DNA of 34,014 bases from Marmoricola sp. (GTDB lineage: Bacteria; Actinomycetota; Actinomycetes; Propionibacteriales; Nocardioidaceae): contig JAOPXD010000123.1 of assembly GCA_025965315.1 (NCBI GenBank), forward strand, positions 1 through 34,014, given 5' to 3'. The notes under the pieces are model-generated. The model saw only the letters and a list, made by a program, of their open reading frames with translations, made no database searches and was not told the DNA's origin. The translations under genes and the position numbers were made by a program. Shown here piece after piece: positions 24,138-32,330 of this stretch. The stretch's first letter is position 1, and every line of letters starts with the position of its first letter.

Positions 24138-25081
24138 GCGCTGCGGCGATGTTCGATAAGACGACAACCGCACTCGACGTTGCTTCCGGTTACGACCTCA
24201 CCGGGAAGACCGTGGTCGTTACCGGCGCAACCGCCGGCCTCGGACGCGAGTCCGCCCGAGCATTCGCGGCCGCTGGCGCCACTGTAATCGTGACCGGGCG
24301 CAGTCCGGCCGCACTGGAGGACACGACGAACTGGATCACGGAATCGGTCCCTGGCGCGCTCACCGACGGTGTGGTGATGGATCTGACCTCGCTGGCGAGC
24401 GTACGTCGGGCGGGCGCGCACATCGCGAGTGTGAACCAGACCATCGACATCCTGATGAACAACGCCGGCGTCATGTTCACCCCACTGGAGCGCACCGAGG
24501 ACGGTTTCGAGTCCCAGATCGGGATCAACCACCTGGGACACTTCGCCTTGACCAGGCTGCTGGAGCCCTGCCTCATCGCCGCCGGTACGGCTCGCGTCGT
24601 GATCATGTCCTCCGGTGGGCACAAGATGGGCGACATCGACCACCGCGACCCCAACTGGGAGACGCGCGGGTACGACAAATTCCTTGCCTACGGCGCATCC
24701 AAGACCGCGAATCTGCTCCATATGGTCAGCCTCGGCAAGCGCCTGACCGACGAAGGGGTCACCACGGTCTCGGTAAACCCTGGTGCGGTCGCCACCTCGC
24801 TGGCCCGGCACATGTCGAGCCAAGACTTCTCCGCTCTGCGGCAGTACGCGCGGGAAGCGACAGCTGACGACGACAGCGCGAGCGACGGCTTCCTCGACTT
24901 CAAGATGCCTGAGGCAGGTGCAGGCCCGCAGGTCTGGGCTGCCCTGGAGGCGTCCCTCGAGGGTTCGCGCAACGTCTACATCGAGGAGTTCGCGGCGAGC
25001 GACGACGTCGTGGACTACGCGCTGGACCCGGAGAGCGCCGAGAAGCTCTGGGTATGGTCCGGCACGATGACGGCGAGCTGA
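24134..25081 (+). CDS. Short-chain dehydrogenase, retinol-dehydrogenase-like
   Basis: A 315-residue SDR of the retinol-dehydrogenase/WW-oxidoreductase-like type. The cofactor loop is TGATAGLGRE, followed by NNAG and INHLGHFALTRLL; the catalytic Tyr186 and Lys190 lie in YGASK. It starts with ATGA overlapping the P450 stop. A likely job is to oxidise the hydroxyl made by the P450 or another alcohol, NAD(P)-dependent; the substrate is inferred from the neighbours. Confidence 0.87.
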   Translation: MSAAAMFDKTTTALDVASGYDLTGKTVVVTGATAGLGRESARAFAAAGATVIVTGRSPAALEDTTNWITESVPGALTDGVVMDLTSLASVRRAGAHIASVNQTIDILMNNAGVMFTPLERTEDGFESQIGINHLGHFALTRLLEPCLIAAGTARVVIMSSGGHKMGDIDHRDPNWETRGYDKFLAYGASKTANLLHMVSLGKRLTDEGVTTVSVNPGAVATSLARHMSSQDFSALRQYAREATADDDSASDGFLDFKMPEAGAGPQVWAALEASLEGSRNVYIEEFAASDDVVDYALDPESAEKLWVWSGTMTAS

Positions 25082-25091
25082 AGGCAATCTC

Positions 25092-25931
25092 GTGAAGGTT
25101 GAGGTACTCGCTGACGGCCTCGGATTCACCGAGGGACCCGTGGCGCTGCCCGATGGTCGTATTGCGCTCACCTCCATCAGCGAGGGCTGCGTGTTCACCG
25201 TCGACCCGTCCACCGCGACCGTCGAACGTATCGACGTCGGCGGGGGACCCAACGGGCTCGCACTCGGTCCGGGGGGCGAGTTGTACGTCGCCCAGAACGG
25301 CGGCGCCTGGGGCGGTTCGGGCGTTGCGCCGGCGGGCGTTCAGGTGATCGACAACGGCCGGGTCGAGTACCTGGTCGAGGGCCTCGGCGCGCCTAACGAT
25401 CTCGCGATCGGTGCAGACGGTCGCCTGTGGGTGACCGACACCGTCGCCGAATTCCCTTGGGGCGAGCCGGACCAGGCTCGGCCCGGCCAGGTCTTCGCCA
25501 TCGACCTGGGAACTGGCACCGCCTCCCTGATGCTGGAGGAGGGGCCGCTCTTCCTGAACGGACTCGCATTCTCCCAAGGCGGTGCCGAGCTTCTCGTCAC
25601 GGCAACGATCACGGCTGAGGTCCTGGCCTACACCGTCACTCCGCACCTGCTGGTCGATCCACGGCGGGTGATCACCTTCGAGGCTCCGGCCAACCCGGAT
25701 GGGATCGCGCGGATTGAAGATCGGTACTGGGTCGCGCTCTTGGGCGCCGACCGGCTCGACCTGATCGACAGTGGAGGCGCAACCATCGCCTCCCAGCAGC
25801 TGCCCGTCGGCACGCTGCCGACGAACGTGTGCGCAGACCACGACGGTGCTGGCCTCTACGTGACCGGAGGATTCGCTCAGGCGCTGCTCCACCTCGCCGG
25901 TGAGTCTCTCAACCCGAAGGAAGGCTGCTGA
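25092..25931 (+). CDS. SMP-30/gluconolactonase-like beta-propeller
   Basis: A 279-residue protein of the SMP-30/gluconolactonase/LRE-like family, six-bladed propellers that usually hydrolyse lactones with one divalent metal. The typical start GLGFTEGPVALPDGRIALTSISEG supplies the metal-binding Glu; GAPNDLAIGADGRLWVTDT gives the Asn/Asp ligands and PLFLNGLAFSQGG the next blade. No signal peptide, so cytosolic. It ends the operon begun at 21568 and overlaps the convergent crotonase gene by 23 bases. A lactone made by a Baeyer-Villiger-type step would be a sensible substrate, but this is inference. Confidence 0.82.
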   Translation: MKVEVLADGLGFTEGPVALPDGRIALTSISEGCVFTVDPSTATVERIDVGGGPNGLALGPGGELYVAQNGGAWGGSGVAPAGVQVIDNGRVEYLVEGLGAPNDLAIGADGRLWVTDTVAEFPWGEPDQARPGQVFAIDLGTGTASLMLEEGPLFLNGLAFSQGGAELLVTATITAEVLAYTVTPHLLVDPRRVITFEAPANPDGIARIEDRYWVALLGADRLDLIDSGGATIASQQLPVGTLPTNVCADHDGAGLYVTGGFAQALLHLAGESLNPKEGC

Positions 25932-26697
25932 CCCGAAGCTTCCACTGCGGCTCGCGCTTCTCCCTCCAGGCTGCCGGGCCTTCGAAGGCGTCCTCGTGAG
26001 CCATCAGAATGTGGTGGGCGGCCGTCTCCTTGACAGCGACCTCTGACCGCCCGCGGTCGGCCCAGAGAAGTTGCTTGCTCAGCGCAACAGAAGCGGGGCT
26101 GGCATTCACGGCCACATCCCGTGCGAGCTCGAGTGCCGCCGGTAGCACCTCTTCGCTGGGGAAGACTTGATTCACGATGCCGAGCTCGTGAGCTTCTGTG
26201 CCGTCGATGGTGCGTCCGGTCAGCAGGAGATCCGCGGCCACTGCCGCGCCGGCGATCGACCGCAACGTGTAGTGGCTCTGGGCGTCGCCAAGCATCCCTC
26301 GCCGTACCTGGGGGATGGCCAGCTTGGCGTCAGAGGCGACGAACCGGAGGTCGCACTGGAGCGCGATCGTCAGGCCGATGCCGATCGCGTGACCGTTGAT
26401 CGCCGCGATCACGAGCTTGCGGACCTCCCACGCGGGCGGGCGGATGGGTGACGCCGTGAACAGGTGGCCTGCCGGAGCGAACGCGCGAGCATCCTCCGAC
26501 ATGTCGGCCCCGGAGCAGAACGCACGACCTGCCCCGGTAACGACGACTGCCCGGATGCCGTCGTCCAGATCGCACCTGCGGTAGGCATCGGAAAGGGCGC
26601 GAGCCGTGTTGCCCGAGAATGCGTTCAGCCGGTCTTCACCGTCCAGCGTGATGAGTGCCACGCTCTTCTTGATCTCAAGTGTGACGTCAGTGGGCAC
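25909..26697 (-). CDS. Crotonase/enoyl-CoA hydratase family protein lacking the canonical catalytic Glu pair
   Basis: A 262-residue crotonase-fold protein. The oxyanion region GRAFCSGADMSEDA and the core NGHAIGIGLTIALQCDLRF are present. Aligned with rat enoyl-CoA hydratase (GGCELA and QPEILLG, Glu144 and Glu164), the two acids are replaced by Thr110 (IGLTIA) and Gln130 (IPQVRRG). A classical hydratase reaction is therefore unlikely; isomerase, hydrolase, C-C lyase or a non-catalytic role are possible. GTG 26697 follows AGGAGA and overlaps the preceding TetR gene by 11 bases, so both form one operon. It is convergent with the SMP-30 gene. Confidence 0.85.
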   Translation of the reverse strand: MPTDVTLEIKKSVALITLDGEDRLNAFSGNTARALSDAYRRCDLDDGIRAVVVTGAGRAFCSGADMSEDARAFAPAGHLFTASPIRPPAWEVRKLVIAAINGHAIGIGLTIALQCDLRFVASDAKLAIPQVRRGMLGDAQSHYTLRSIAGAAVAADLLLTGRTIDGTEAHELGIVNQVFPSEEVLPAALELARDVAVNASPASVALSKQLLWADRGRSEVAVKETAAHHILMAHEDAFEGPAAWREKREPQWKLRVSSLPSG

Positions 26698-27271
26698 CTT
26701 GTTCTCTCCTCTTCTGAGGTAGGCCGGCTAGGACGACCTCGGTCATCGACGCGATCCGAGTGGGGAGGGCCGAGACGTCAACCTGACCTTGGCCGGCCAG
26801 GAGCAACAGTCCTACTGTCGCCCACATCAACGCGGTCGCAACGATCTCCGGCCGGTCCACGTCTAGTGCTGACCGGAACCGCTCGCTCATCTCGTCCGCG
26901 ATCGCGACCTGGAGATGCTGGAGTGCGCGATCTGGAGCGGTGAGAGCGGACATCGATGCGGCCGGAGAGCCGATCGTCTCCGCGAAAGCCGTGACCATCG
27001 CCTGTGCAGTTGCTGCGCCACGGTCGTGGTTGGTGTCACCCGCCGCGGAGGGGGCGACGCGGTCCATCGCGTCCTGGACCAGCCGAAGCACGAGTTCGTC
27101 ACGCGAGCTGAAGTGGTTGTAGACGGTGGCTCGCGACAGGCCTGCCTGCCGCCCGACCAGAGCGAGTGTGAAGCGCCCGATGCCTTCCTCCGCCAAGATC
27201 ACGCCTGCTGCGGCCAAGATGCGGTTGGTGGTGGCGTTCCACCGTTGCTCGGGATCCGCGGACCTTGACAC
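26687..27271 (-). CDS. TetR family regulator (third)
   Basis: About 194 residues. DNA-binding domain: TTNRILAAAGVILAEEGIGRFTLALVGRQAGLSRATVYNHFSSRDELVLRLV; the C-terminal domain is helical. It is not close to the two paralogs at 8833 and 20837: the recognition helix is RATVYNHF. I chose GTG 27271, five bases after GGAG; a longer frame to 27568 runs through the operators and is spurious. Downstream it is joined to the crotonase gene. The divergent unit is luxE-luxC-DapB-like. Two different palindromes (27349-27365, 27368-27387) lie in the 211-bp gap; the second is the likely site of this protein. Confidence 0.85.
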   Translation of the reverse strand: MSRSADPEQRWNATTNRILAAAGVILAEEGIGRFTLALVGRQAGLSRATVYNHFSSRDELVLRLVQDAMDRVAPSAAGDTNHDRGAATAQAMVTAFAETIGSPAASMSALTAPDRALQHLQVAIADEMSERFRSALDVDRPEIVATALMWATVGLLLLAGQGQVDVSALPTRIASMTEVVLAGLPQKRREQGAH

Positions 27272-27324
27272 CACAACTCCGCTCTGGGTGGGCACACGGT
27301 CGCCCGTCGTGCTAGTTGAGCCGC

Positions 27325-27365
27325 AGGCTAGGCACCCGTGCCGCGCGATGTCAACAGTGGTGAAA
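27325..27365. promoter_or_regulatory. Island operator copy 6 (half-degenerate) with minus-strand promoter
   Basis: TGTCAACAGTGGTGAAA (27349-27365), 15 of 17 matches; the left arm is intact and the right arm has two changes. The intact arm reads TTGACA on the minus strand (27354-27349) and is followed after 18 bases by TAGCCT (27330-27325), a plausible -10 for the TetR-crotonase operon. The damaged arm faces luxE, so this copy seems to control the minus-strand unit only. Confidence 0.6.
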
Positions 27366-27367
27366 AA

Positions 27368-27387
27368 TAGTTGAATGCATGCAACTA
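27368..27387. promoter_or_regulatory. Second palindrome beside luxE, likely site of the adjacent TetR
   Basis: A 20-bp palindrome, TAGTTG-A-ATGCAT-G-CAACTA, symmetric except at positions 7 and 14. It differs from the shared island operator and lies three bases from it and five bases upstream of the putative luxE -35. A shorter relative, TTGCA-CTCAAC-TGCAA, follows at 27393-27408. Confidence 0.55.
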
Positions 27388-27392
27388 CGCTA

Positions 27393-27422
27393 TTGCACTC
27401 AACTGCAAATGATGCGTAACCT
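27393..27422 (+). promoter_or_regulatory. Candidate luxE promoter
   Basis: TTGCAC (27393-27398), 18 bases, TAACCT (27417-27422), then 60 bases to the luxE ATG. The 18-base spacing equals that of the operator-borne promoters at copies 2, 3 and 4. Confidence 0.4.
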
Positions 27423-27482
27423 CGTGAGACCGGGGTCACACGAACCCAGGTCGATCCGCACTCACCAGGGAGCACAGACGCG

Positions 27483-28961
27483 ATGACGCAGACGCAGGCA
27501 AAAACGCCGTTCAAGCCCGTCAGTCCGGTCAACAGCAAGGCCGAGCAGGGCAGCCTCGAGCAGTTCATGGACGACCCGATCGAATTCTTCGGGCACTCGA
27601 TGACTCAGATGCAAACCATCCCGCGCGACGAGCTCGAAGCGCTGCAGAAGCAGGCCATCGCGATCCGGTTCAAGCAGCACTACGAGGCGATCCCGATCCT
27701 GCGCAAGCTCGCAGACCGGCTCGGCATCACCGAGGTGGCCGAGTTCGACGACCTGGCGCCGCTTCTCTTCGCTCACACCGCGTTCAAGTCCTACCCGTCC
27801 GCTCTCGTGGACAACAAGCGGTTCGACCTGATGACCCAGTGGCTCGACACCATCACCGCGCACGATCTCTCCCACATCGACGCCACCGGCTGCACCACCA
27901 TCGACGGCTGGCTCGACCTGCTCGACCGCGAAACCCCGCTCAACGTCATCACCTCTTCAGGCACGACCGGCACCTTGTCCCTGATCCCGAAGGACAAGAA
28001 CGCTGCGACCGAGGGCATGTACATCTGGAAGATGTACCTCTTCCAGACCTTCGGAGAAGAACCCGGCGAAGCCGAGCTCGACCCCAAGGTGGACGTCATC
28101 TGGCCCACTTTCTCCAGCGGCAAGCTCGGCCACCTCCGGATCGCGGACATGGTCAAGAACGGCTTCACCGGCGGCGACCCGACGAAGTTCCACGCGCTCT
28201 ACTCGGACGCGATCGACACCGATCTGATGTTCCTGGCTTCGAAGATGCGGATGGCCGCCTCCCGCGGCGAGCTCGACCGCCTCGTCATCCCCGACGAGCT
28301 CGCCGAGCGCAAGGACGAGTTCATCGCCATGCAGATGCGGCAGCCGGACGAGATGCAGGCCTTCTTCGCCGAGCTCTCCGAGAGCCTCAAGGGCAAGCGG
28401 ATCTTCATGACCGGCGCGTTCCCGATCATGTACGACATCGCCAAGGCCGGTCTCGAGCGTGGCATCAGCAACGTCTTCGCGAAGGACTCCGCCATCCTCA
28501 CCGGAGGCGGCATGAAGGGCGTCGCCCTGCCCGACAACTTCATGGAGGTCATCCAAGACTTCCTCGGCTGCGACCGGATCCAGATGGGTTACGGATTCTC
28601 CGAGCTCAGCGCATTCCACTTCGCATGCACCGAGGGCCGGTACCACGTCCAGCCCTGGGTCATCCCGATCCTCCTCGACCCCGATACGAGTGAGCCCCTC
28701 CCGCGCGACGGCCGGCAGACCGGAAGGTCCGCTGGGTACGACCTGCTCAACAAGAGCCACTGGGGTGGCGTCATGTCGGGCGACGAAGTCACCATCGACT
28801 GGAATTTCATCTGCCCGTGCGGCCAGACCTCCGTCGCCTTCGAAGCCGACATCGTTCGCTACAGCGACAAAGAAGGCGTCGAGGACGACCGCATCACCTG
28901 TGCGGCTACTCACGAGGTCCACAACGAGGCCGTCAACTTCATGAAGCAGGTGGAGATGTGA
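27483..28961 (+). CDS. LuxE-type acyl-protein synthetase
   Basis: A 492-residue member of the LuxE family (long-chain-fatty-acid--protein ligase), which activates an acyl group with ATP and holds it as an acyl-enzyme for the LuxC reductase. The adenylate-forming P-loop is ITSSGTTG (residues 156-163); ILTGGGMKG and MGYGFSELSAFHFAC match the later LuxE blocks. It is longer than the about 370-residue luciferase-operon enzymes, mainly by an N-terminal extension. A CPCG motif (Cys444, Cys446) and a later Cys near the C-terminus are candidates for the acyl-carrying thiol. GTGA overlap with the LuxC gene shows coupling. The acyl substrate need not be a plain fatty acid; in this island an isoprenoid or sterol side-chain acid is an option. 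Confidence 0.85.
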   Translation: MTQTQAKTPFKPVSPVNSKAEQGSLEQFMDDPIEFFGHSMTQMQTIPRDELEALQKQAIAIRFKQHYEAIPILRKLADRLGITEVAEFDDLAPLLFAHTAFKSYPSALVDNKRFDLMTQWLDTITAHDLSHIDATGCTTIDGWLDLLDRETPLNVITSSGTTGTLSLIPKDKNAATEGMYIWKMYLFQTFGEEPGEAELDPKVDVIWPTFSSGKLGHLRIADMVKNGFTGGDPTKFHALYSDAIDTDLMFLASKMRMAASRGELDRLVIPDELAERKDEFIAMQMRQPDEMQAFFAELSESLKGKRIFMTGAFPIMYDIAKAGLERGISNVFAKDSAILTGGGMKGVALPDNFMEVIQDFLGCDRIQMGYGFSELSAFHFACTEGRYHVQPWVIPILLDPDTSEPLPRDGRQTGRSAGYDLLNKSHWGGVMSGDEVTIDWNFICPCGQTSVAFEADIVRYSDKEGVEDDRITCAATHEVHNEAVNFMKQVEM

Positions 28962-30457
28962 GTGCCGCATACACGGTCCCGCTCTTCCTGAGAGGGCAGG
29001 TCATCACCGACAACCTGGTCACGTTCGGGACGCGATCCAGGGGTGACGAGTTCGCAGCGCCAGATATGTCCAAGTACGTCGACCGGCTCCCGCTGGCGAC
29101 GCCGATGGAGATGCAGGACCTCTACGAGCTGAGCTTCGATGAGATCCTCGACGTTCTGGAGAGGCTCGGAGAGGCGCTGGTCCTGGAGACCAACCCGCAC
29201 CTGCAGGAGGCATTCGCAGCCGCGTGCCTCGCGAACCCGCTGCCGGTCGAGATGCTGCGGAACAGCTACCAGATTCTTGGTCCGCTGTTCTCCCGCGCCG
29301 CGGTCACGGAGATGGCCGAGACCCAGGTCGGCCTGAACTATCTCAACGGCTGGGTCCCGCAGCCGCTCGCCGACGGTCGCGAGATTCGGGTCCGGGCGTT
29401 CGGCTCGCGGGTCCTCCACATCCCGGCAGGTAACGGTGGTCTCGTCTCCGCGGTCACCATCTTGCGGTCGGTCATCACCCGGTCTGACGTCATCATCAAG
29501 GTCCCTTCGAACGATCCGCTCACTGCGGTCGCCATCGCCCGCACCCTGGCCGACGTCGCGCCGGGTCACCCCATCACCAAACACCTGGTGGTCGGGTACT
29601 GGAAGGGCGGGGACCTGACCGTCGAAGAGGCGCTCTACAAGCCGGAGAACATCGAGAAGATCGTCGCCTGGGGCGGCTTGGCGTCGGTCAAGCACGTCAC
29701 CAAGTACATCCAGCCCGGGCTTGAGCTGATCGCTCTCGACCCCAAGCGCAGCGCCACCATCATCGGCGCCGAAGCGTTTGTCGACGAGGAGACGATGCGG
29801 GAGGTCGCTGCCCGGGCTGCGGTCGACATCGGCGTTGCGAACCAGGAGGGCTGCGCGAACGCTCGCGTCATCTACGTCCTCAGCGGCACGGACGCAGACG
29901 GCGTGGAGAACGCCAACCGGCTCGGTCAAATGATCTACGACGAGCTCATTGCCCTTCCCGAGTTCATGAGCACGCCGCCGTTGTATCCGAACAGAGAACT
30001 GTTCGAAAGCCTCGAGTCGTCCCGCCTGGTCGAGACCTTCTACAAAGTCATCGGTGGCGAACAGCGGGAGGGCGCGATCGTGGTCTCTCAGATCGACGAG
30101 GCCGTGGACTACTCGCCGATGCTCTCGGGCCGGGTCGCGAACATCGTCCCGGTGGACTCGATCGAGAAGGTCACGCGCGCCGTGAATGCCTACACGCAAA
30201 CGATCGGCATCTACCCGGAGTCGCTCAAGCGCGAGCTGCGCGATGTCCTGCCGCTGTTCGGTGCCCAGCGCCTCACCAGCCTCGGCTATGCCTGCAACGT
30301 CACGGTCTCCATGCCCCAGGACGCGATCGAGCCCATCCGGCGGATGTGCAAGTGGATCGTCGACGAAGAGTGCGACCCCGACGTCGTCATCCCGCTGTGG
30401 AAGCTCGGGTCAGCCGGCCAAGCAGCCCAGGCCGCAGCTGATCTGGTCACCCTCTAG
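28958..30457 (+). CDS. LuxC-type acyl reductase
   Basis: A 499-residue LuxC-family NAD(P)H-dependent acyl reductase of the aldehyde dehydrogenase fold, which reduces the acyl group received from LuxE (or an acyl-CoA) to an aldehyde. The cofactor region is FGSRVLHIPAGNGGLVSAVTILRSVITRSDVIIKVPSND; the catalytic thiol is expected to be Cys299 in NQEGCANARV. GTG at 28958 follows AGGTGGAG and overlaps the LuxE stop by four bases; a longer frame from 28817 is spurious. There is no LuxA, LuxB or LuxD gene in the window, so the pair serves metabolism rather than light production. Confidence 0.88.
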   Translation: MSAAYTVPLFLRGQVITDNLVTFGTRSRGDEFAAPDMSKYVDRLPLATPMEMQDLYELSFDEILDVLERLGEALVLETNPHLQEAFAAACLANPLPVEMLRNSYQILGPLFSRAAVTEMAETQVGLNYLNGWVPQPLADGREIRVRAFGSRVLHIPAGNGGLVSAVTILRSVITRSDVIIKVPSNDPLTAVAIARTLADVAPGHPITKHLVVGYWKGGDLTVEEALYKPENIEKIVAWGGLASVKHVTKYIQPGLELIALDPKRSATIIGAEAFVDEETMREVAARAAVDIGVANQEGCANARVIYVLSGTDADGVENANRLGQMIYDELIALPEFMSTPPLYPNRELFESLESSRLVETFYKVIGGEQREGAIVVSQIDEAVDYSPMLSGRVANIVPVDSIEKVTRAVNAYTQTIGIYPESLKRELRDVLPLFGAQRLTSLGYACNVTVSMPQDAIEPIRRMCKWIVDEECDPDVVIPLWKLGSAGQAAQAAADLVTL

Positions 30458-30507
30458 CGCTGCAGAGCCAGATTTTCTGCATCTCAAGTCAACCAAGGAG
30501 CCAGAAC

Positions 30508-31593
30508 GTGAAGAACAACGAGCGCGCCCGCGTGTTTCAGGTTGCCACCGGCAACGTAGGGTCGGAGATGATCAAGCGTCTCCAGGTACACCCTGATCTG
30601 AATCTCATCGGCGTCCACTGCTACTCCGCCGACAAGGTCGGCCGCGACGCCGGCGAGCTGGCAGGAATCGGCTCCATCGGGATCAGGGCGACCGGCACTG
30701 TCGACGAGATCATCGCCGCGCGACCCGACTGTGTGACCTTCCACGGTGTGTGGCCGGACATCGACCTCTACGAGAAGGTTCTCGAGGCTGGCATCAACGT
30801 GGTCACGACTGCCGACTTCATCACCGGCCACCACCGCGACAGCAACCACCCTGCTCGGGAGGGCCGGTCCGAGTCGCAGATCATCGCCGCCGCCTGCGAG
30901 CGAGGAAGCTCGACGTTCTACGGCACCGGGATGAACCCCGGCATGGCCCAGGTCCTGACCGTGGTGAACTCGGCGAACATCGTCGAGATCGAGAACGTCA
31001 TCTGCATCGAGTCGGTCGATGTCTCGTGCCACCACTCCGTCGATACCTGGCGCAACTGCGGCTTCGGGATGCCTGTCGACGACCCTGAAACCGTGCGACG
31101 TCTCGAGCTCGGAACCCGCGTGTTCGAGGACGGTGTGCGGCTGATGGCCGATTGTCTCGACGTGGAGATCGACGAGGTCGCCTTCGAGTACGACCTGGGC
31201 GCCTGTACGAAGGAGATCGACCTGGGCTGGTACGTCCTGCCTGAGAACAGCCTCGGTGGGTGCTACCTGAAGTACGTAGGCAAGAAGGATGGCGTGGCGA
31301 AGGTCGAGCTCCACTGCGAGTGGCAGATGACCCCGCTGACTCAGCCGAACTGGAACATCAAGGGCGGATATGTCACCAGGATTCAAGGTGACCCTTGCGT
31401 CTACTCCAAGCAGCGCATCTTGCCGAAACCCGGCACAGATTTCACCAACGCCTCACAGCTCGCGTCGATGGGGATGAGTGTCACGGGTATGCCGGCCTTG
31501 AACGCCATCAAGGCGGTGGTTGCTGCGCGGCCCGGCATCATCACCAGCAAGGACCTACCGCTGTCCGCTTTCGCCGGCAGGTTCGCCGTCTAG
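30508..31593 (+). CDS. DapB-like / 2,4-diaminopentanoate-dehydrogenase-like NAD(P)-dependent oxidoreductase (copy 2)
   Basis: A 361-residue paralog of the gene at 6926-8053. N-terminal Rossmann motif: ARVFQVATGNVGSEMI. Shared blocks: SADKVGRDAGELAGI, GINVVTTADFITGHH, STFYGTGMNPGMAQVL and CGFGMPVDDPE. It is preceded by AAGGAGCCAGAAC and lies 50 bases after luxC, so it probably is the third gene of the lux-type operon. A Rossmann reductase next to an aldehyde-forming pair suggests it handles the aldehyde or an adduct of it (for example an imine), but the family's reactions are little known. A hairpin at 31602-31644 follows. Confidence 0.75.
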   Translation: MKNNERARVFQVATGNVGSEMIKRLQVHPDLNLIGVHCYSADKVGRDAGELAGIGSIGIRATGTVDEIIAARPDCVTFHGVWPDIDLYEKVLEAGINVVTTADFITGHHRDSNHPAREGRSESQIIAAACERGSSTFYGTGMNPGMAQVLTVVNSANIVEIENVICIESVDVSCHHSVDTWRNCGFGMPVDDPETVRRLELGTRVFEDGVRLMADCLDVEIDEVAFEYDLGACTKEIDLGWYVLPENSLGGCYLKYVGKKDGVAKVELHCEWQMTPLTQPNWNIKGGYVTRIQGDPCVYSKQRILPKPGTDFTNASQLASMGMSVTGMPALNAIKAVVAARPGIITSKDLPLSAFAGRFAV

Positions 31594-31601
31594 CGTCGTG
31601 A

Positions 31602-31644
31602 TCCCGCTCGGGCCGGTGCATGCGGACCCCGGTTCGGAGCGGGA
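31602..31644. terminator. Hairpin between convergent genes
   Basis: Arms TCCCGCTC and GAGCGGGA (31602-31609 and 31637-31644) enclose a 27-base insert that can form an inner GGG..CCC stem. It lies between the end of the lux-type operon and the convergent TetR gene and could end transcription from both sides. Confidence 0.55.
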
Positions 31645-31666
31645 CGGCGCCGTCCTGGGCGAAATG

Positions 31667-32248
31667 TCAGCGTCCGGCCTGGAGCATGTCGACAAGCGCC
31701 TCGCAGGTTGCCGCCATGCCGGTGGGCAACGAGTACGCCGGGTTCATCGTCCAGTTCACGATCGCGGCGGTGAACCCGGAGGCGACGATGTCGGCCAGGA
31801 TGCTCGGGTCGTGGGCGGTACTGAACTCACCCGAAGCGACCCCCTGCTTGACGATCTCCTGGAAAGTGTCGTGCAGACCCGTTCCTCGTTCGACCGCATA
31901 TCCACTGGTAGCGAGCATCGACCCGATCAGCTCGCGGTACGCCTCGCTGGTCTCATCCAGCCGTGCTGCGACAGCATTCAACAGCTGGCGCAAATGGGCG
32001 AGCGCCGAGTCTCCGGGCAGCTCGATGGCGACGTCGTGCAGGTTGAGGAGTCGATACTCGCCGAGTGCCCGCATCATGTCCTGCCGGGTGGCGAAGTGGT
32101 TGAAGAACGTCCGGTTCGCAACGTCGGCCCGGTCGCAGATGTCTTCGATCTTGGTGGCATCGACACCCTGCGCCAGGAACAGATCGAAGGCGGCGTTCAG
32201 GATCTGCTCCCGCACACGTTGCTTGCGGCGGTCGGTACGTGTCTCCAT
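31667..32248 (-). CDS. TetR family regulator (fourth)
   Basis: A 193-residue TetR-type regulator. DNA-binding domain: RRKQRVREQILNAAFDLFLAQGVDATKIEDICDRADVANRTFFNHFATRQDMMRAL. The remainder is helical, with FTAAIVNWTMNPAYSLP near the end. I chose ATG 32248 because the sequence between it and 32314 overlaps a palindrome and encodes an unlikely peptide. It is not close to the other three TetR proteins in the recognition helix (NRTFFNHF). It is divergent from the secreted esterase gene; between them lie its probable own operator (32292-32315) and a copy of the shared operator (32331-32347). Confidence 0.88.
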   Translation of the reverse strand: METRTDRRKQRVREQILNAAFDLFLAQGVDATKIEDICDRADVANRTFFNHFATRQDMMRALGEYRLLNLHDVAIELPGDSALAHLRQLLNAVAARLDETSEAYRELIGSMLATSGYAVERGTGLHDTFQEIVKQGVASGEFSTAHDPSILADIVASGFTAAIVNWTMNPAYSLPTGMAATCEALVDMLQAGR

Positions 32249-32291
32249 GCGCGGCCAGCCTTTCTGCGCGAGGAACACCCACATTGTTGCA

Positions 32292-32315
32292 GATGACTGC
32301 ACAACTACAGTCATC
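32292..32315. promoter_or_regulatory. Palindrome upstream of the fourth TetR gene
   Basis: Perfect 8-bp arms GATGACTG and CAGTCATC (32292-32299 and 32308-32315) separated by eight bases. It lies 44 bases before the TetR start and 16 bases from the shared operator. Size and position suit autoregulation by that TetR protein. Confidence 0.55.
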
Positions 32316-32330
32316 CGCTACTAGGTTGTA

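Noticed and set aside
27483..30457. A bioluminescence (lux) operon
   Set aside because: LuxE and LuxC are present, but the two luciferase-like proteins belong to F420-type groups and lie in other operons, and no LuxD or true LuxA/LuxB pair exists.
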